This document shows, one piece after another, positions 1 through 27,605 of a DNA stretch of 64,000 nt. The stretch is from Alviniconcha marisindica (taxonomy: Eukaryota; Mollusca; Gastropoda; Provannidae). The notes under the pieces are model-generated. The model was not told the origin of the DNA. It saw only the letters and a list, made by a program, of their open reading frames with translations, and made no database searches. The DNA is taken from assembly GCA_018857735.1 (NCBI GenBank), contig JABMCL010001864.1:562501-626500 (forward strand), written 5' to 3'. The number at the start of each line of letters is the position of its first letter. Within the stretch, counting starts at the first letter, position 1. Made by a program: the position numbers and the translations under genes.

Positions 1-1626
1 TTTTTTAGCTATAATTTATCTTCCCTTAGCTATGTGCATTCACAAACATAATTATTCAGTGTTCTGCACATACAACCTTTACCAGAAAAAGAAGTCCATA
101 TATATTATGTATATTAGAACATGAAACTGAGGCAACTTGTAGACATCAGATTTTTGTTTTTAAGGTCAACCAAAAATTTGACATGAGACGAGCTAAATCC
201 AGTTAAAATGAACCAATGTATATTTAGCCTTCCATACTGACTTGTGTAATCCTTTTGTTTTGGCCCACAAACCTGAAATATAACACTGTCAGCAGGTTCT
301 ACAACACATTTTCTGCACTTATAGACACTTTGAGAAAGCAACAAACGCAATGGTGAAACAGTAATTACTACACCATACGGGGCACAGCCAGTGGCACATC
401 AAGATTCATTCCAGTTTTACATTGTCAGCAATATAGTTATTCTCTTTAGTGTCAGCGTGTCAGCAGTACATGCTCCGAAAGATGACAAATGATCAGTATA
501 TATTCAAAAACATCATTATTATTCAAAAAATGATCATTATAGTTCAAAAACACCATGAAAACAAAAACAAAAGGACACTGAGCCATTCAAACTTCTGCCC
601 ATGCAGAAGTTCTTTGGCATGACACATCATTAAAGAACAAAGCCAGGGCATGGGTGGCACCACTCAGAAGCAGATTCCAGTAATCATTTGTCGTAATGGG
701 TGCAAGCCGTGGCACCTTGTTTGCACATGGTAAGCGAGTGAGCTACGCATCAGCTCTGAAAACAGCTGTTTGGTGGAGACTATTTTACTGTCATGCACAC
801 AGCAATGACATCAGCTTCAGAGAAGGGAAAACAGTCTACTTTCATAAGCAAAAGGCCCAATGGAAAAATCTGGCATGCAATAATAATCATTAGTTTGACA
901 AAAACTGTTTTTAACCACTGGTATGGAGTAAATCTCTAGCTCTGTAAAGGGACTGCTCTGGCTGGGTTTACACTTTGATAAATAGACTTTTTTGTGGGAA
1001 ATGGAATCCACTTCTCTCCTGAAAGTGGAAGAATTTTAAAAGCGAATTCAGTCAAATTGCAGTCTTTCTGAGATCTTGACAAACAGCCTTTGGCAAGGCA
1101 TCTCTGTGTTCCAAATATATCACGCACAGATTCAACAACAGCCTTATAGGATACAAATTTTTACAGAAAGACATCCCTGCCCTCGCTCTCTCTCAAACAC
1201 ATGCACGCACACACACACACCAGAATAAAATACACCAGTACTGGTGTGGGCAGAAAAATATAACAACAAAACTGTCATCAAAAATAAACAATATTTACAA
1301 TGTACCTGAATGAATTCTATTATGAACAATAATTCATGACACTGTTGACAAACCTCATGATAAGTACCACAATCATTCCAAATGTTCATTTTTCTTCCCT
1401 TTCTATGGCCACAGCCCACCAGTTGCATAAGTTAGTAAAACTGTAGAAACTCAGACTTTTAAAGATGTATTTTAGCTTTGCTAAAGACAGAGTGGAGACT
1501 TCAAATGTCAGAAGTCTTAAAATACAAGAACAAACTGATATAAACACAAAATGTTAAGAGTGAATGCTGCTCAGAAGCAACTCCCCCCCCCCTCCACCCC
1601 CCAAAACATTTTTTCCTCATTACTTT
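1..1626. other. non-coding, no gene seen
   Basis: AT-rich unique-looking sequence. No open frame here shows a recognisable domain, and I found no splice-consistent exon set. It lies about 8.5 kb downstream of the FOXRED2 stop and is probably intergenic or intron of an unseen gene. Confidence 0.5.
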
Positions 1627-1637
1627 TTCTTCAAGGG

Positions 1638-1701
1638 GAGTAAGTAAGTAAGTAAATTGGTGCTTTATGCCCAGTCAACCAGTGCAGTTATATCAGGGCG
1701 A
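1638..1701 (+). mobile_element. ultra-short mobile element, copy 1, with TSD
   Basis: A 64-bp insertion: a (GTAA)n head, then the core TTTATGCCCAGTCAACC, ending near ATCAGGGCGA. It is flanked by direct repeats TTCTTCAAGGG at 1627-1637 and 1702-1712, read as an 11-bp target-site duplication. The core recurs about a dozen times in the window. Family identity is not established; retroposition is inferred from the variable-length duplications and the simple-repeat end. Confidence 0.8.
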
Positions 1702-2068
1702 TTCTTCAAGGGAAAAAAAATGAACATGTAGAATAACCATAGGACAGAAGAAAAGAAATATACATGAATTTGTCTTGCAACATCTCTGTTATAGCGGGCG
1801 TCTTCAAAAATAGGGCATTGTTACTTTGCATACCAAATTTAATGTTCTGTTAGACACAGAAAGGGCAAAGCAAATCAACACGCATGGTTGTTCTTCACAT
1901 TTCGATCAATACACTGTAAACGATACACATATACAAATAATTATGCATTTAGTCAATGACAATTCCAGGAAATGTAATCAAAACTGCAAGGTCTGTTACA
2001 CTCTTCTTAAAATCTAGGTTCAGTGAAATAAATCTGAAACAAGAATGACTACTAGCATTCTAAAACAA

Positions 2069-2246
2069 GATCCAAACACATAAACGGTTCAAAAGAACAC
2101 TATTTATTAGGACAAAACACAACATGCACATTTTAAGTGTTTAAGTGTCATTTTGTAGCTTGATATAGGGGTTTACCCCCCAAATTTGCATGTTGTGTTT
2201 TGTCCTAATAAATAGCATTCTTCTGAACCTCTTATGTGTTTGGATC
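2069..2246. repeat. imperfect inverted repeat (hairpin)
   Basis: Arms 2069-2132 and 2183-2246 are about 64 nt each, inverted and roughly 88-90% complementary by eye, separated by about 50 nt. Either strand could fold into a long stem. It may be a MITE or a small-RNA hairpin; no coding potential is seen. Confidence 0.75.
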
Positions 2247-3006
2247 TAGATTCAGTGAAATATTTTGCATGAGCAAATAGTTAAAAAAACTTCAGTTATC
2301 AGGACAGCACAGTAACTATTCTGCCTATTTAAATGTGCAGAGTAGTGCTGCTTTCTTTCTTTGAACTTTTGCTCTTCCCAGGCTAATTTCTGTTAGTAAC
2401 TAGTAATTCTGACAGTTCCAACCACTCTGCCTTGAATTGTTTCACTGTAAATAGTGAACAAGAAAAAAAGAAAAAAGAAGAATACTTGCAGATAAGTGCT
2501 TGTATCAATTAAATATAGTTCAACAGCTTGGCAGGAACAGCATAATTGACATGGCAAGTAGTTCTGGAAATGCCCATATATATATATATGGTAGGAATCA
2601 GTCATGCCGACTGGGCAGGCCTTGAAGAAGTCCACGATGGGTGAAAATCTGGAGTAAATGTTTTCAAACCCGGACATGCTTGGACTGTTGTTATAGATAA
2701 CTTATACATGTGGCGCCCAACACACAAGCCAAAATCCAAGATCTTTACAAAAATCAATGTATCTCAAACTCATACCCACACCCAAAATACAAATCAATTT
2801 AATCATGCATCTCAATAAGAATCAGTCAATTGGAGAAAGAAAATTTGGATCATGATGAGTGTGGTTGTCTGGCTACCCACTGGCGACTCAGAGAAAGTCA
2901 ACCTCCCCAGAAACATTCAAATAACCATCATGCACTAAAAACATACAACAGTAGTGAGCCTGTTTGAAAGTGGAGAACAGTGCTATATAAATACAATCAG
3001 TCAATG

Positions 3007-3205
3007 TATCAATGACACAGCTTGTTGTTTGATCTGTCTGGACAGAGGGAAAAACATATCAATGACACGTTTGATGTTTGATCTGTTTGAACAGAGGGAA
3101 AAACATATCAATGACACATTTGATGTTTGATCAGTTTGGACAGAAGGAACAACATATCAATGACACATTTGATGTTTGATCAGTTTGGACAGAAGGAACA
3201 ACAAC
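3007..3205. repeat. 49-bp tandem repeat
   Basis: About four head-to-tail copies marked by AATGACAC at 3011, 3061, 3110 and 3159, each followed by a TGATGTTTGATC-type block. Spacing is 49-50 bp. Confidence 0.85.
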
Positions 3206-3656
3206 AACAAAACACACCAGAGCTTACGGCAAGATTACCACACCCCATGGAGACAGCTAGAGGGGACTAGGTTGACGGTCAATGCTTGGAGTGTGAGCAG
3301 CACCATCTTTTCTTTTCTTTTTACATCAGCAGCACAAGCGTTTCAACCTGGGAATATCTAACACAAAGAGCAAGAAAGTCCCCATGCCTGCCAAGAAATA
3401 TCACACATCTCACCAACTTTTAGCCTCATAATATTACAGAATATTAGTGCTACGAAAAGACGCAACAAAATAATCCACATTTTGCCATCTGTCTGTGACA
3501 AACCAGAATGACTGCTCAATTTTCACTGAAAAACAACAACCCCCCAAGAACTGCAGAAAAACATCAGAAATTTCAAGAAGCAAGGGAAACAACTCTCACT
3601 GTTTAAAGACAATGAAAACAGAGGAATTAGTTTAGCACCCATAACCAGCTGTTACT

Positions 3657-3658
<2 letters not shown>

Positions 3659-3709
<51 letters not shown>

Positions 3710-3710
3710 T
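3659..3710. repeat. (TG)n microsatellite
   Basis: About 25 TG units, followed by a short GTGCG pentamer repeat. The surrounding 3.2-4.4 kb holds no recognisable gene. Confidence 0.95.
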
Positions 3711-4583
3711 GCGGTGCGGTGCGGTGCATGTACAAGTAACACGATAAACCATCTGTCCACAGCAAGTACTAGTCTGTTACTTGCATACAAGTGACCTGGC
3801 TTCAAAGTATTAACTGTATTCCCCCTGACCCCCCATCCCTCCAGGGCCACCATCGACTGGAACAATCTACATCAAGAGACAGCATCAAGACAACAGAAAA
3901 CCTATGGAACGTTGGCACACCACGCTTAAGTGTGCACCAAGATCAAGATTGTTCTGGTGCTGCATTGCAATCTGTGCACACAGGATTCAGGGATGAAGAC
4001 AGCAGGAGCTACTTGCTCTACTCCCTGACCTTTTAGCAGCCATGCATGACAATGGGATTAGATGCAAACAGCCTTGATGGGGATCAACCAGTGATTGTAT
4101 TCGCTTGTATGACAGGTGGTACTTATTGTAGGTGAGCCAGATGTCTCTTGTTGTGTCCGATGCTCTTAACCCCCTTGGTATATTGAGTGTGATATAACTA
4201 TTTTAGATGTAGTGTACACACCCTTCACTTTTGTAGACACATGTATTTTTAAAATTTCCCATTCTACCTCCAAAATATTAGGTCAGAGATCATTCTTACA
4301 AGTTGTTATTAGCCTTAATTTTAGGTTGAAGAGTAGAAAAAAAACAAGCAAATAGTTAATTGTTGAGGCGTTATATTTAGACCTAGAAGACCTTAAACAG
4401 AGTAAATTTCACAGTTTTTTGTTGTTTTTAAATTGGAGAGACAGAAAGTCGTACTCCCTTCATAAAAAGCCTATTGGGTGCATCAGTCCCCCCTTGGAGC
4501 CGAATCCAATTTTTGGCCCACAATGCCAAACAGAGAGAAGCGGGGTTATAAAAAATCTGATCCTGGTGGGGACCATTATGTTG

Positions 4584-4640
4584 GCTGCCTTGGTCAGACA
4601 CGTGTTTCGCCACCTGAGTAGCTCATCAGTGACAACCAGC
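4584..4640 (-). ncRNA. hammerhead ribozyme motif
   Basis: On the minus strand all conserved hammerhead parts appear in order. They are a stem I strand ending GUCA, box CUGAUGA, stem II GCUAC-UCAG-GUGGC (5 bp), box GAAA, a short self-complementary stem III (ACACGUGU), the cleavage triplet GUC (predicted cut between 4597 and 4596), and the returning stem I strand UGAC. Further pairs (AA/UU and CAGC/GCUG) extend stem I across an internal loop, as natural hammerheads require. Minimal palindromic stem III is typical of hammerheads in animal repeats and Penelope-like elements, which may act as dimers. The motif is seen directly; activity is inferred. Confidence 0.82.
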
Positions 4641-4661
4641 ACATAATCGTGAGAGTTATTA

Positions 4662-4725
4662 TTAGCCCTGATAATTATAACCCTATGTGATTGACTGGGC
4701 TCTAAGCACCAACTAACTAACTCAC
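4662..4725 (-). mobile_element. ultra-short mobile element, diverged copy
   Basis: Reverse-oriented copy with recognisable AGCCCTGATAATTATAACC and TTGACTGGGC blocks, ending in (AACT)n. It starts 22 bp beyond the hammerhead motif. No clear target-site duplication is visible. Confidence 0.65.
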
Positions 4726-5167
4726 AAGCTGTTCGCTCTGCGTGGATTGATCTTCCTTAACGTCTTTGCCATTCTGAGTCTCAAACATCATTTAGATAGG
4801 CCCTAAAAACTCAATCTGTTTCTGTAGCATCCAGGAATCTGGCGTTGGCATGGCGGGCCGGTCTGTACAATAGTCTATTGGTGCTTGGCCAAGGCCAGGG
4901 CCGACTTAAAGCACTCAGTACTGTCTGAGTGGACTGTGTTATTGTCTCAGTCAGTGAGTGGTTCCAAGCTATGATAGTTCTTGGAAAGAAGGTGTGTCTG
5001 TATTGCTCGATGTTGCAGTGTGGTGCTACGCACCATCTGTTGTTGTTCCGGATGTAGTTTTCATTTCTTTGAGAAAAACTTATATTATTTTTTGCCCTCA
5101 TCCCTCGGGCAAGCTAACTGTTATCCTTGCTATGTATGTAATATTTTGTGCATGTGCACATATCTGT

Positions 5168-5171
<4 letters not shown>

Positions 5172-5200
<29 letters not shown>

Positions 5201-5284
5201 GCTGTTGATCACTTTTGCATAACGCTATTCTCCACTCTTGAGCAGACTCTCTGTGCTCTTGTTGCATGCGATTTTGAATGAGTG

Positions 5285-5325
<41 letters not shown>

Positions 5326-5372
5326 GTGTGTGCATGCATGCGTGCATGTGTGTGTGTGTGGAAGTGTCAGTG
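5172..5372. repeat. (TG)n microsatellites
   Basis: TG tracts at about 5172-5199 and 5286-5372 with CATG/CGTG interruptions, separated by unique sequence. Open frames across them are low-complexity only. Confidence 0.9.
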
Positions 5373-5399
5373 TGTGTGTGCTGGTCTATTTTGTTGATC

Positions 5400-6890
5400 A
5401 GTATTTTGCTGTTGTATGCTCCTAGTACTGTCATGTTCCTTGATAGGTCACGCGCATCATAAATGTCCTTTATCATTATTATTATTTACTGACACAGCTA
5501 GCACACGACTCAATTGGACTTGCTGTGAGCAATACCTGAGGGTGTGGCTAAAGACCCCAAACAGCTGCTGACTGGCTTTGCAGTTCTGGCGTTTGGTTTT
5601 CAACACGAGATTCATCATGCACATAGATCATTTTATCAGCTGCTGAAACAGTGGCAGGAAAATCCTGTCATCAGCTGCCCAGCACCACCTTCATTATGAC
5701 TGGTCTGAGTGAAAACGGTAGCATGCATATTCATGTGGGGTTTCAATTTGATAGGGACCACACACACAAAAATGGGGGCGTGAAGGGGGGGGGGGGGAGT
5801 AATGGGATCAAAGAACAGTAACACATCACTAATAACCCCCTTGATGCAACAGCTGTGGGGATCCTGGAAACAGTGTAATATGAATCAGTATAACCTCCAA
5901 CAGGAACATTATCAACATTGTGAACTCTGATGCAACATCCTACTTAAGGCTGAAGTTTCAGGTTTTCAAACAATGCTGTGCACATAATTATATTGTGTAA
6001 CATCAGCCTAGACAAAATGCCAGCCATGACAGAAATTATGTACAAAATAAACCCAACCCTTGATTGAAGCATGTGTACAAGCAAGCAAGTGCTACACGGA
6101 CCCAAAGAGTGTCCAACAAAACCCCTTGAAAAGAACTCTATAAAGAACATTTTGCTGGAGACAAAAAGATTTGAAAATAAATGTGATGCACTTGACCTGT
6201 ACACAGACCTGTTTACACTCAAACACAGATAGGAGCACACTTTAGGAAAATTGTTGCTTTTGGGGGGGGGGGGTTAGAAAGGTTAGAGTATTTTCATTTC
6301 TTCACTTGTTCTCAGTGAAAATAATCTGAAAATATATTTCAACACAGCTTCCAGAAAAACGGCTAATGTTCATACTTTACAGCAGAAATATAAGCCTTGC
6401 TTTGAATTGCCTGAGAATTCAGTGCTGAGATGACACAAAGTGCAATACAGAAACCAACGCCACGATAGTGAGAGGTACAGAGACTTATACATGTGCCACC
6501 AAAAACCCAGAACTAGGCATATTCTAGACTGGAAAACAAATGAACGGCAAATTATGTCTAGAAATATTTGTGATAATATTTCTGTTGTTGAATTTTTTTG
6601 TATTTTCGTATGCTGAAAATTTAGGCATACAAAATATGCCCAAATCGTACGTATAAACAGGACTGTGTACAGCAGAACCCCTGATAAAAGAGCGCAGCAA
6701 TGACTGAGAAACCACCCCTACTTAAAGACTGCTTCTTCAATTAACCACATTGACCTTCACTCCCATCAGTCTGTGCAGTGTGTGTGTGCGTGTGTGTGTG
6801 CGTGCGTGCGTGTGTGCATCTTTTGCATAATTATGCTTGAACACTTGTCGATATATACATATTTATTTTCTTGGATAACATTTTCCAACT
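5400..6890. other. non-coding, no gene seen
   Basis: Unique AT-rich sequence with short poly-G runs (about 5787 and 6261). I recognise no exon, RNA gene or mobile-element end. Confidence 0.45.
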
Positions 6891-6894
6891 CGAT

Positions 6895-6979
6895 GTACAT
6901 TATATGTGTATGCTTGTTCAGCGCTTTGAGCCGCTGGGTAGGCGCTTTACAAATTTCCATAATTATTATTATTATTAAA
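6895..6979 (+). mobile_element. LINE-like 3' end with (ATT)n tail
   Basis: Contains paired AGCGCTTTGAGCC and GGCGCTTTACAAA blocks followed by (ATT)n. This arrangement resembles the 3' ends of several animal LINE/SINE families. A related GAGCGCTTTCGG...GCGGTTTACAA block sits at 52459-52503 beside a reverse-transcriptase remnant. It is a short 5'-truncated tail with no coding part. Confidence 0.5.
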
Positions 6980-6988
6980 TTTCTCCTG

Positions 6989-7277
6989 GTGAGCCAGTTT
7001 GGCCTGGCGGTAAGGTGTTAGGCTGGTAAACAGAAGGCCCTCGACTCCACGTCAGCTCTCCTTTCTCTTCAAAAAGGCTGTGGTTTGTATACACTGTCTC
7101 GTGACTTTGTCATTCACAATTCATGAAACACTGAAATGGCTGTCATTGCAGCCCATCTTAATGCAGGAGTGATTCTGGTGGTAAAGGTGTAGCGACAGGT
7201 ATATAATCTCCCCCTACCCCCACCTCCATCTGCCCATCCCTAGTAAGTCCTATGGTTTCTGTGGAAGTAAAGCACCA
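6989..7277 (+). mobile_element. tRNA-derived SINE
   Basis: Starts GTGAGCCAGTTTGGCC and carries an A-box-like TGGCCTGGCGGTAAGG (about 7000-7015). A decayed B box follows, then the family body (GCCCATCTTAATGCAGGAG) and the pyrimidine-rich segment before CCCTAGTAAGTCCTATGG. The 3' end GTAAAGCACCA matches the other copies. The same family occurs at 31375, 35320 and 53693. Confidence 0.8.
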
Positions 7278-7279
7278 CG

Positions 7280-8280
7280 AATGAAGAAGAAATTTTTCCA
7301 TTCATATGTCCATGCAAAAAAACTCCTGACCAAGGACCCCCTTTCATTTTAAGACCAATTTTTGTTTCTTCTAAAATCTTCTTCTTCAGACTTACATGAA
7401 CATGAACAGCCTTACAAAGGGCCACCTCTTGTTTGTTTTTATTGTTTTTATTTTTCATCACTCTTGCTTGATTTTTAGTGGGTCTTAAAATGGGGTTTCT
7501 TTTGTACAGTGATCTCTCTGGTGACAGTCTTAAGCTTCTGTTAAGAAGCAGTTATTTCAATATTACAAGTTCAATCGTCTGCCTTCAAATAGTCTGTCTT
7601 TAAAGAGGTTCAGCTGTGTATAGGTACCATACAGTAATCTACGAACACATAATTATAACCATTTCCAACAGCATCCAATACTTTGCTCATGATTCCTGAA
7701 GGTATTATATGTCAGTACTGCAACAAGCCGGTCTCTCCTTGCCACACTCTAATCAGTAATGGCCCACCACACAGGGTCGACAAACACGACAAAGAGGGGA
7801 CTTAGTGCAAAGGACTGTACGTATCACCATCAAAATGGGAATTATGGTGTACATCCAGCGGCAATACAACAGTGGGTCTGTATCATGGCTTTCTGCTCAG
7901 CCAGTGATATTATCACTGTATGCAAAATTAGCATCACATTCCGGGGTGGAGGAAAGGCAGCTTGAATGTTACCCCCTTGGATTTTACCCACAGTGCTCTT
8001 GGTTACAAACGTTACCCCCCCCACCCAACACAAACATGCGGTCTAGCACTGTATCATTACTACCTCCACCCCTTCTTAAAACAACAACTCAACAACAGTA
8101 AAACCCAAGCAACAACCAAAAAACCCAAACCACCAACAACCCCCCAAATCAGGCACTGTATTTAAAGAAAATCTCACAAGAAAATCTGCCACCATTTTGC
8201 ATTGGTCCAGCCACTCATGTGTTGCAGTACTCTGTTACACACGAGTCAGAAGCCAAAGTTTTATTGCTGCAATTGGCACT
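7280..8280. other. non-coding, no gene seen
   Basis: Unique-looking sequence with a C-rich stretch near 8012-8025. Short open frames here have no recognisable domain and no good splice context. Confidence 0.4.
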
Positions 8281-8285
8281 ATGGG

Positions 8286-8320
8286 CTCTAGTTAACTCCC
8301 GCGTGTGTTGATTCTTTTAT
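8286..8320 (-). repeat. fragment of fold-back element family
   Basis: GGGCTCTAGTTAACTCC followed by the GTGTGTTGATTCTT end resembles the right terminus of the complete fold-back element at 50227-50444. Only this terminal piece is recognisable. Confidence 0.45.
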
Positions 8321-8689
8321 TGCCGCAGCCCAAAGCACAGAATAATATGATTTCACAGCGATGTCTATGTACAGCTCTCCACGTTTTCAGCAATAAAGCG
8401 GCTGAATTCTCACCATCAGGAAACTTGAGGTGCTGATACAGGAGCCATTTCTGCCATAGTGCTGAAGGGGACCATTCAGATCTCACGTGGTTGGACCAGT
8501 CTGCCTTAAATGTGCTGGCGGCAACACCATGCAGCCAAAATCAATGGGAAGGTTGATGCACTCAATCTTGCTACTCGGAATTAACATCCCTTGTGACTGT
8601 CTGGTCTTTCCTTCACTTCAGTCCAAATGGTGGGTGCTCACTGGCTGGCAGATGCAACCCACCTGTTTAGAATAACTTATGGCATGCTG

Positions 8690-9165
8690 GGTTTGGGATG
8701 GACAGGTTGAAATCGATGCCTTGGGCCATTTCAACTGCAAAGCTATGCTGACACACAGTCTGTTTGAGACCATTTCAACCACAAGGCTACGCTGACACAC
8801 AGTCTGTTTGAGACCATTTCAACCACAAGGCTATGCTGACACACAGTCTGTCTGAGACCATTTCAACCACAGGGCTAGGCTGACACACTGTCTGTTTGAG
8901 ACCATTTCAACCACAGGGCTATGCTGACACACTGTCTGTCTGAGACCATTTCAACCACAGGGCTATGCTGACACACTGTCTGTTTGAGACCATTTCAACC
9001 ACAGGGCTATGCTGACACACTCTGTTTGAGACCATTTCAACCACAAGGCTATGCTGACACATTGTCTGTTTGAGACCATTTCAACCACAAGGCTATGCTG
9101 ACACACTGTCTGTTTGAGACCATTTCAACCACAAGGCTAGGCTGACACATTGTCTGTTTGAGACC
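8690..9165. repeat. 44-bp minisatellite
   Basis: About ten copies of a 44-bp unit (core TGAGACCATTTCAACCACA) with few substitutions. The phrase TGTTTGAGAC recurs at 8761 and 8805, giving the period. No gene overlaps. Confidence 0.9.
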
Positions 9166-9474
9166 AGGTTTGGACAGTTCTCCTAAACCATACAGCTGAA
9201 ATGGCTCGTGTATCAGCTCCTCTCCAGCATACATGATCCAAACCTCCTCAAATTTCTAGTATTGAAAATCCATACCACAATGGCTTTCAAACAAACGTCT
9301 TATTTACAACAGAGACTGACTTTGAACTGTCATCATGTTTGCAATACAGTGAAACTGCTGATGAAAGACCACACTCATGAGAAAGCAGCCTCCTCTTACC
9401 CAGACAACTAAGCAGAAAGCTTGCTCATCACACCTGCCATGTAAATGAACCTCTCTCAAAAGACCACCCCTCTT

Positions 9475-9702
9475 TTAACCCCTTCACTGCCTGAGCCTGA
9501 AAATCTGGACTGAAAAGTGCACTCTCGAGCCTGCAAACAATGTATTTTCTGGTCCTATACAATCTACTTTCAATGCTGTGCATTTTGAAAGAGATACTAT
9601 CACATGCTAATGCCAAAAAGAAAGCAAAAGGGCCTCAAGGATTTCAAATTTTGCACTTTCATTCATTGCTTTCAAATGATATCATGGCAACGAAAGGGTT
9701 AA
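9475..9702. mobile_element. piggyBac-like MITE, copy 1
   Basis: A 228-bp element bounded by TTAA on both sides (9475-9478 and 9699-9702). Inverted ends are TTAACCCCTTCACTGCC on the left and, reading inward from the right, TTAACCCTTTCGTTGCC. TTAA target duplication and a CCC-starting terminal inverted repeat are hallmarks of the piggyBac superfamily. It is too short to encode a transposase, so non-autonomous. A second copy lies at 33990-34300. Confidence 0.78.
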
Positions 9703-9737
9703 GACTGCTTTTCATTGAATTTCACAATAGGGTCTTT

Positions 9738-9960
9738 CATCAGGGTTTCCATCACACCTCCTAACTCTAGCGAGTTAAAAAAACGGAAGAAAAACAAACA
9801 AACAGAAAACAAATGACAAAAAAAGGGTTTCCATCACACCTCCTAACTCTAGCAAGTTAAAAAAACAGAAAGAAAAAAGAAAAAAGAAAAAAAAGACGAC
9901 AAAAAAAAAGAAGGGATTTTCATCACACCTCCTAACTCAAGCAAGTTTTAAAAAAAGAAG
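9738..9960. repeat. 86-bp tandem repeat
   Basis: Three copies of a unit opening TTTCCATCACACCTCCTAACTC (third copy TTTTCATC...), each followed by an A-rich purine tract. Confidence 0.8.
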
Positions 9961-10012
9961 AAAAAAAAAGGGTAGCTTGCGTCTTGTTTTGCCTAATTAA
10001 AATCAACGTTTT

Positions 10013-10018
10013 TTTATT
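10013..10018 (-). terminator. candidate FOXRED2 poly(A) signal
   Basis: Minus-strand AATAAA lies about 72 nt past the FOXRED2 stop, in A/T-rich sequence. Position fits a short 3' untranslated region, but the hexamer is common in such DNA and no cDNA evidence is available. Confidence 0.35.
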
Positions 10019-10089
10019 AGTTTTTGTTTTAAGCTTTTGCGTATTTTGACCCAAAGTGTTTTCCATCCTCAGTCTTTCCATGTGACCCT

Positions 10090-25988
<15,899 letters not shown>

Positions 25989-26199
25989 CTTTTCTTAGCC
26001 TGCAACACACAGATGCCTTTTTTTTAAAACTTACACTTTGCCCCTTCTGCCATGCAATCAAACCACATGTTACAACTCACACAATCTGTAACATACAGTA
26101 CACACTTAGACAAATGGCCATCTGTCAGCTCAAATATAGAGAAAAGGTGTGGAAGAAAGTGGTAAAGTTCTCACATCATGCTATGTACACTGATAGATG

Positions 26200-26370
26200 G
26201 GGGGGAGAGAAAAACCGAAAAAAACTAAAGAGATGAAAAAACAAACAAACAAACAAACACACACACACACACACACAACCCCCCCACCCCCCCAAAAAAC
26301 AACAACAACAACCCCACAACAAACAAACAAAAAACAAAACAAAGAAGAAGAAGAACAAGAAGAAGAAGAA
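26200..26370. repeat. A-rich simple-sequence mosaic
   Basis: (CAAA)n, (CA)n, poly-C, (CAA)n and (GAA)n in succession. Confidence 0.8.
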
Positions 26371-26512
26371 AGACTGAAAGAAAGAAAATTTTTATGGTTT
26401 CTCAATCACAATCAATCCAGTATGGCCTATTCTGTCTTTATGTTTGATTTTAACCAGACCAGCAAGGGGGCAGGCACAAGACACATGAAATCTTTCACTT
26501 TTAATGTTTGCA

Positions 26513-26513
<1 letters not shown>

Positions 26514-26575
<62 letters not shown>
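26514..26575. repeat. (TG)n microsatellite
   Basis: About 30 TG units. Confidence 0.95.
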
Positions 26576-26576
<1 letters not shown>

Positions 26577-26764
26577 ATATTTTTTAAATCACATTTAAGC
26601 TTTTATATTATGCTCAGCAATGGAAAAGAGTGTATGCCTCCCCTGAAAAAAAACCCAGACACTGGCACAGGACAGAGCAGAATTCAATGGCTGTATAATG
26701 TAGGTCTCAAAAGACCAGTCACTGCAATGGCGATCACTCCAAAACCTCTCCCTCTCTTTCCCTA

Positions 26765-26765
<1 letters not shown>

Positions 26766-26837
<72 letters not shown>

Positions 26838-26940
26838 GATGATGATGTTCTGAGTCCAGTCAACCACTTAGGGTTATATCAGGGCTAAGAGAGAGAGAGG
26901 GGGGGGGGGGGGGGGGGGGGGGGGGGCGAGGCGGGGGTGT
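26766..26940. repeat. (GA)n, ultra-short element relic and poly-G
   Basis: (GA)n at 26766-26833, then (GAT)n. Next comes a decayed ultra-short element (AGTCCAGTCAACC ... GGGTTATATCAGGGC, about 26855-26886), then a G run of about 29 and GC-rich spacer. Confidence 0.75.
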
Positions 26941-26944
26941 GGGG

Positions 26945-27330
26945 GAAGGGAGAGACATATTCGTCCCGGTCCCGTCCCGTTGGGAGGCAGGGTTTAATTG
27001 CTTTGGGGGACGACACCACGAGACGCCCGGTTCAGTTGTAACGAGACATCGTTGATAATTGACGCTACTCTCGACGACCCTGCCGAGCGCCTTGGCCTCT
27101 CCATATCGGGGAGCGGGAATGGCGGAGAGGGGGCGGGAAAGGGGCGACTACTCTCCTTGTGCCGGCTGCCTCCATCCTTAATGGACGGAGGGTCTTCCGG
27201 GGTAAGTTAATCCAACGACACAACCATCCCGGACTTTCACCGACGCTGGCTTTCCAGTAAATGAAAGTCCATGCGCCAGAACTGTCAGGAAATCAACCGT
27301 CAGCTATGCGCACCCCCCCCCCCCTCACCC
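26945..27330. promoter_or_regulatory. CpG-richer unique block upstream of FOXRED2
   Basis: Unique, CpG-bearing sequence with GGGGGCGGGAAAGGGGCG and a plus-strand CCGGG|GTAAGTTAA donor-like site near 27200. Location about 1 kb upstream of coding exon 1 fits a promoter or 5' untranslated exon. No core promoter element was pinned down. Confidence 0.3.
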
Positions 27331-27485
27331 CCCTCTTCAACAGTCTGCAGTTGCGGCCTCCCCAGGGCATATCAGCAGGCCGCCCCCGCGTGGACATCCA
27401 GATGCAAGCAACATGCCTTACAAGACTAGACTCATAACAACAATAGCAAGCGGATCAAACCCATGACAGAAAATGTGCTCAAACA

Positions 27486-27486
<1 letters not shown>

Positions 27487-27526
<40 letters not shown>
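27487..27526. repeat. (AT)n microsatellite
   Basis: About 19 TA/AT units. Confidence 0.95.
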
Positions 27527-27528
<2 letters not shown>

Positions 27529-27539
27529 GGAAGCAATCT

Positions 27540-27605
27540 AAGAAAATCAACAGGTTGGCTTAAAATTCCCAAATTTTCGGCGACTGCCTTCCTCGGGGGT
27601 GTACT
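27540..27605 (-). mobile_element. Penelope-like-element 3' region, tentative
   Basis: Minus strand reads CCGAGGAAGGCAGTCGCCGA, continues GAAAATTTGGGAATTTT, and ends at an (AT)n tract. The layout resembles terminal regions of Penelope-like retroelements that carry hammerhead motifs, with one change in the first core box (CCGAGGA for CUGANGA). No reverse transcriptase is present here. Confidence 0.35.

Noticed and set aside
4428..4646. Overlapping short frames on both strands around the hammerhead
   Set aside because: No homology recognised; the RNA structure explains the constrained sequence better.
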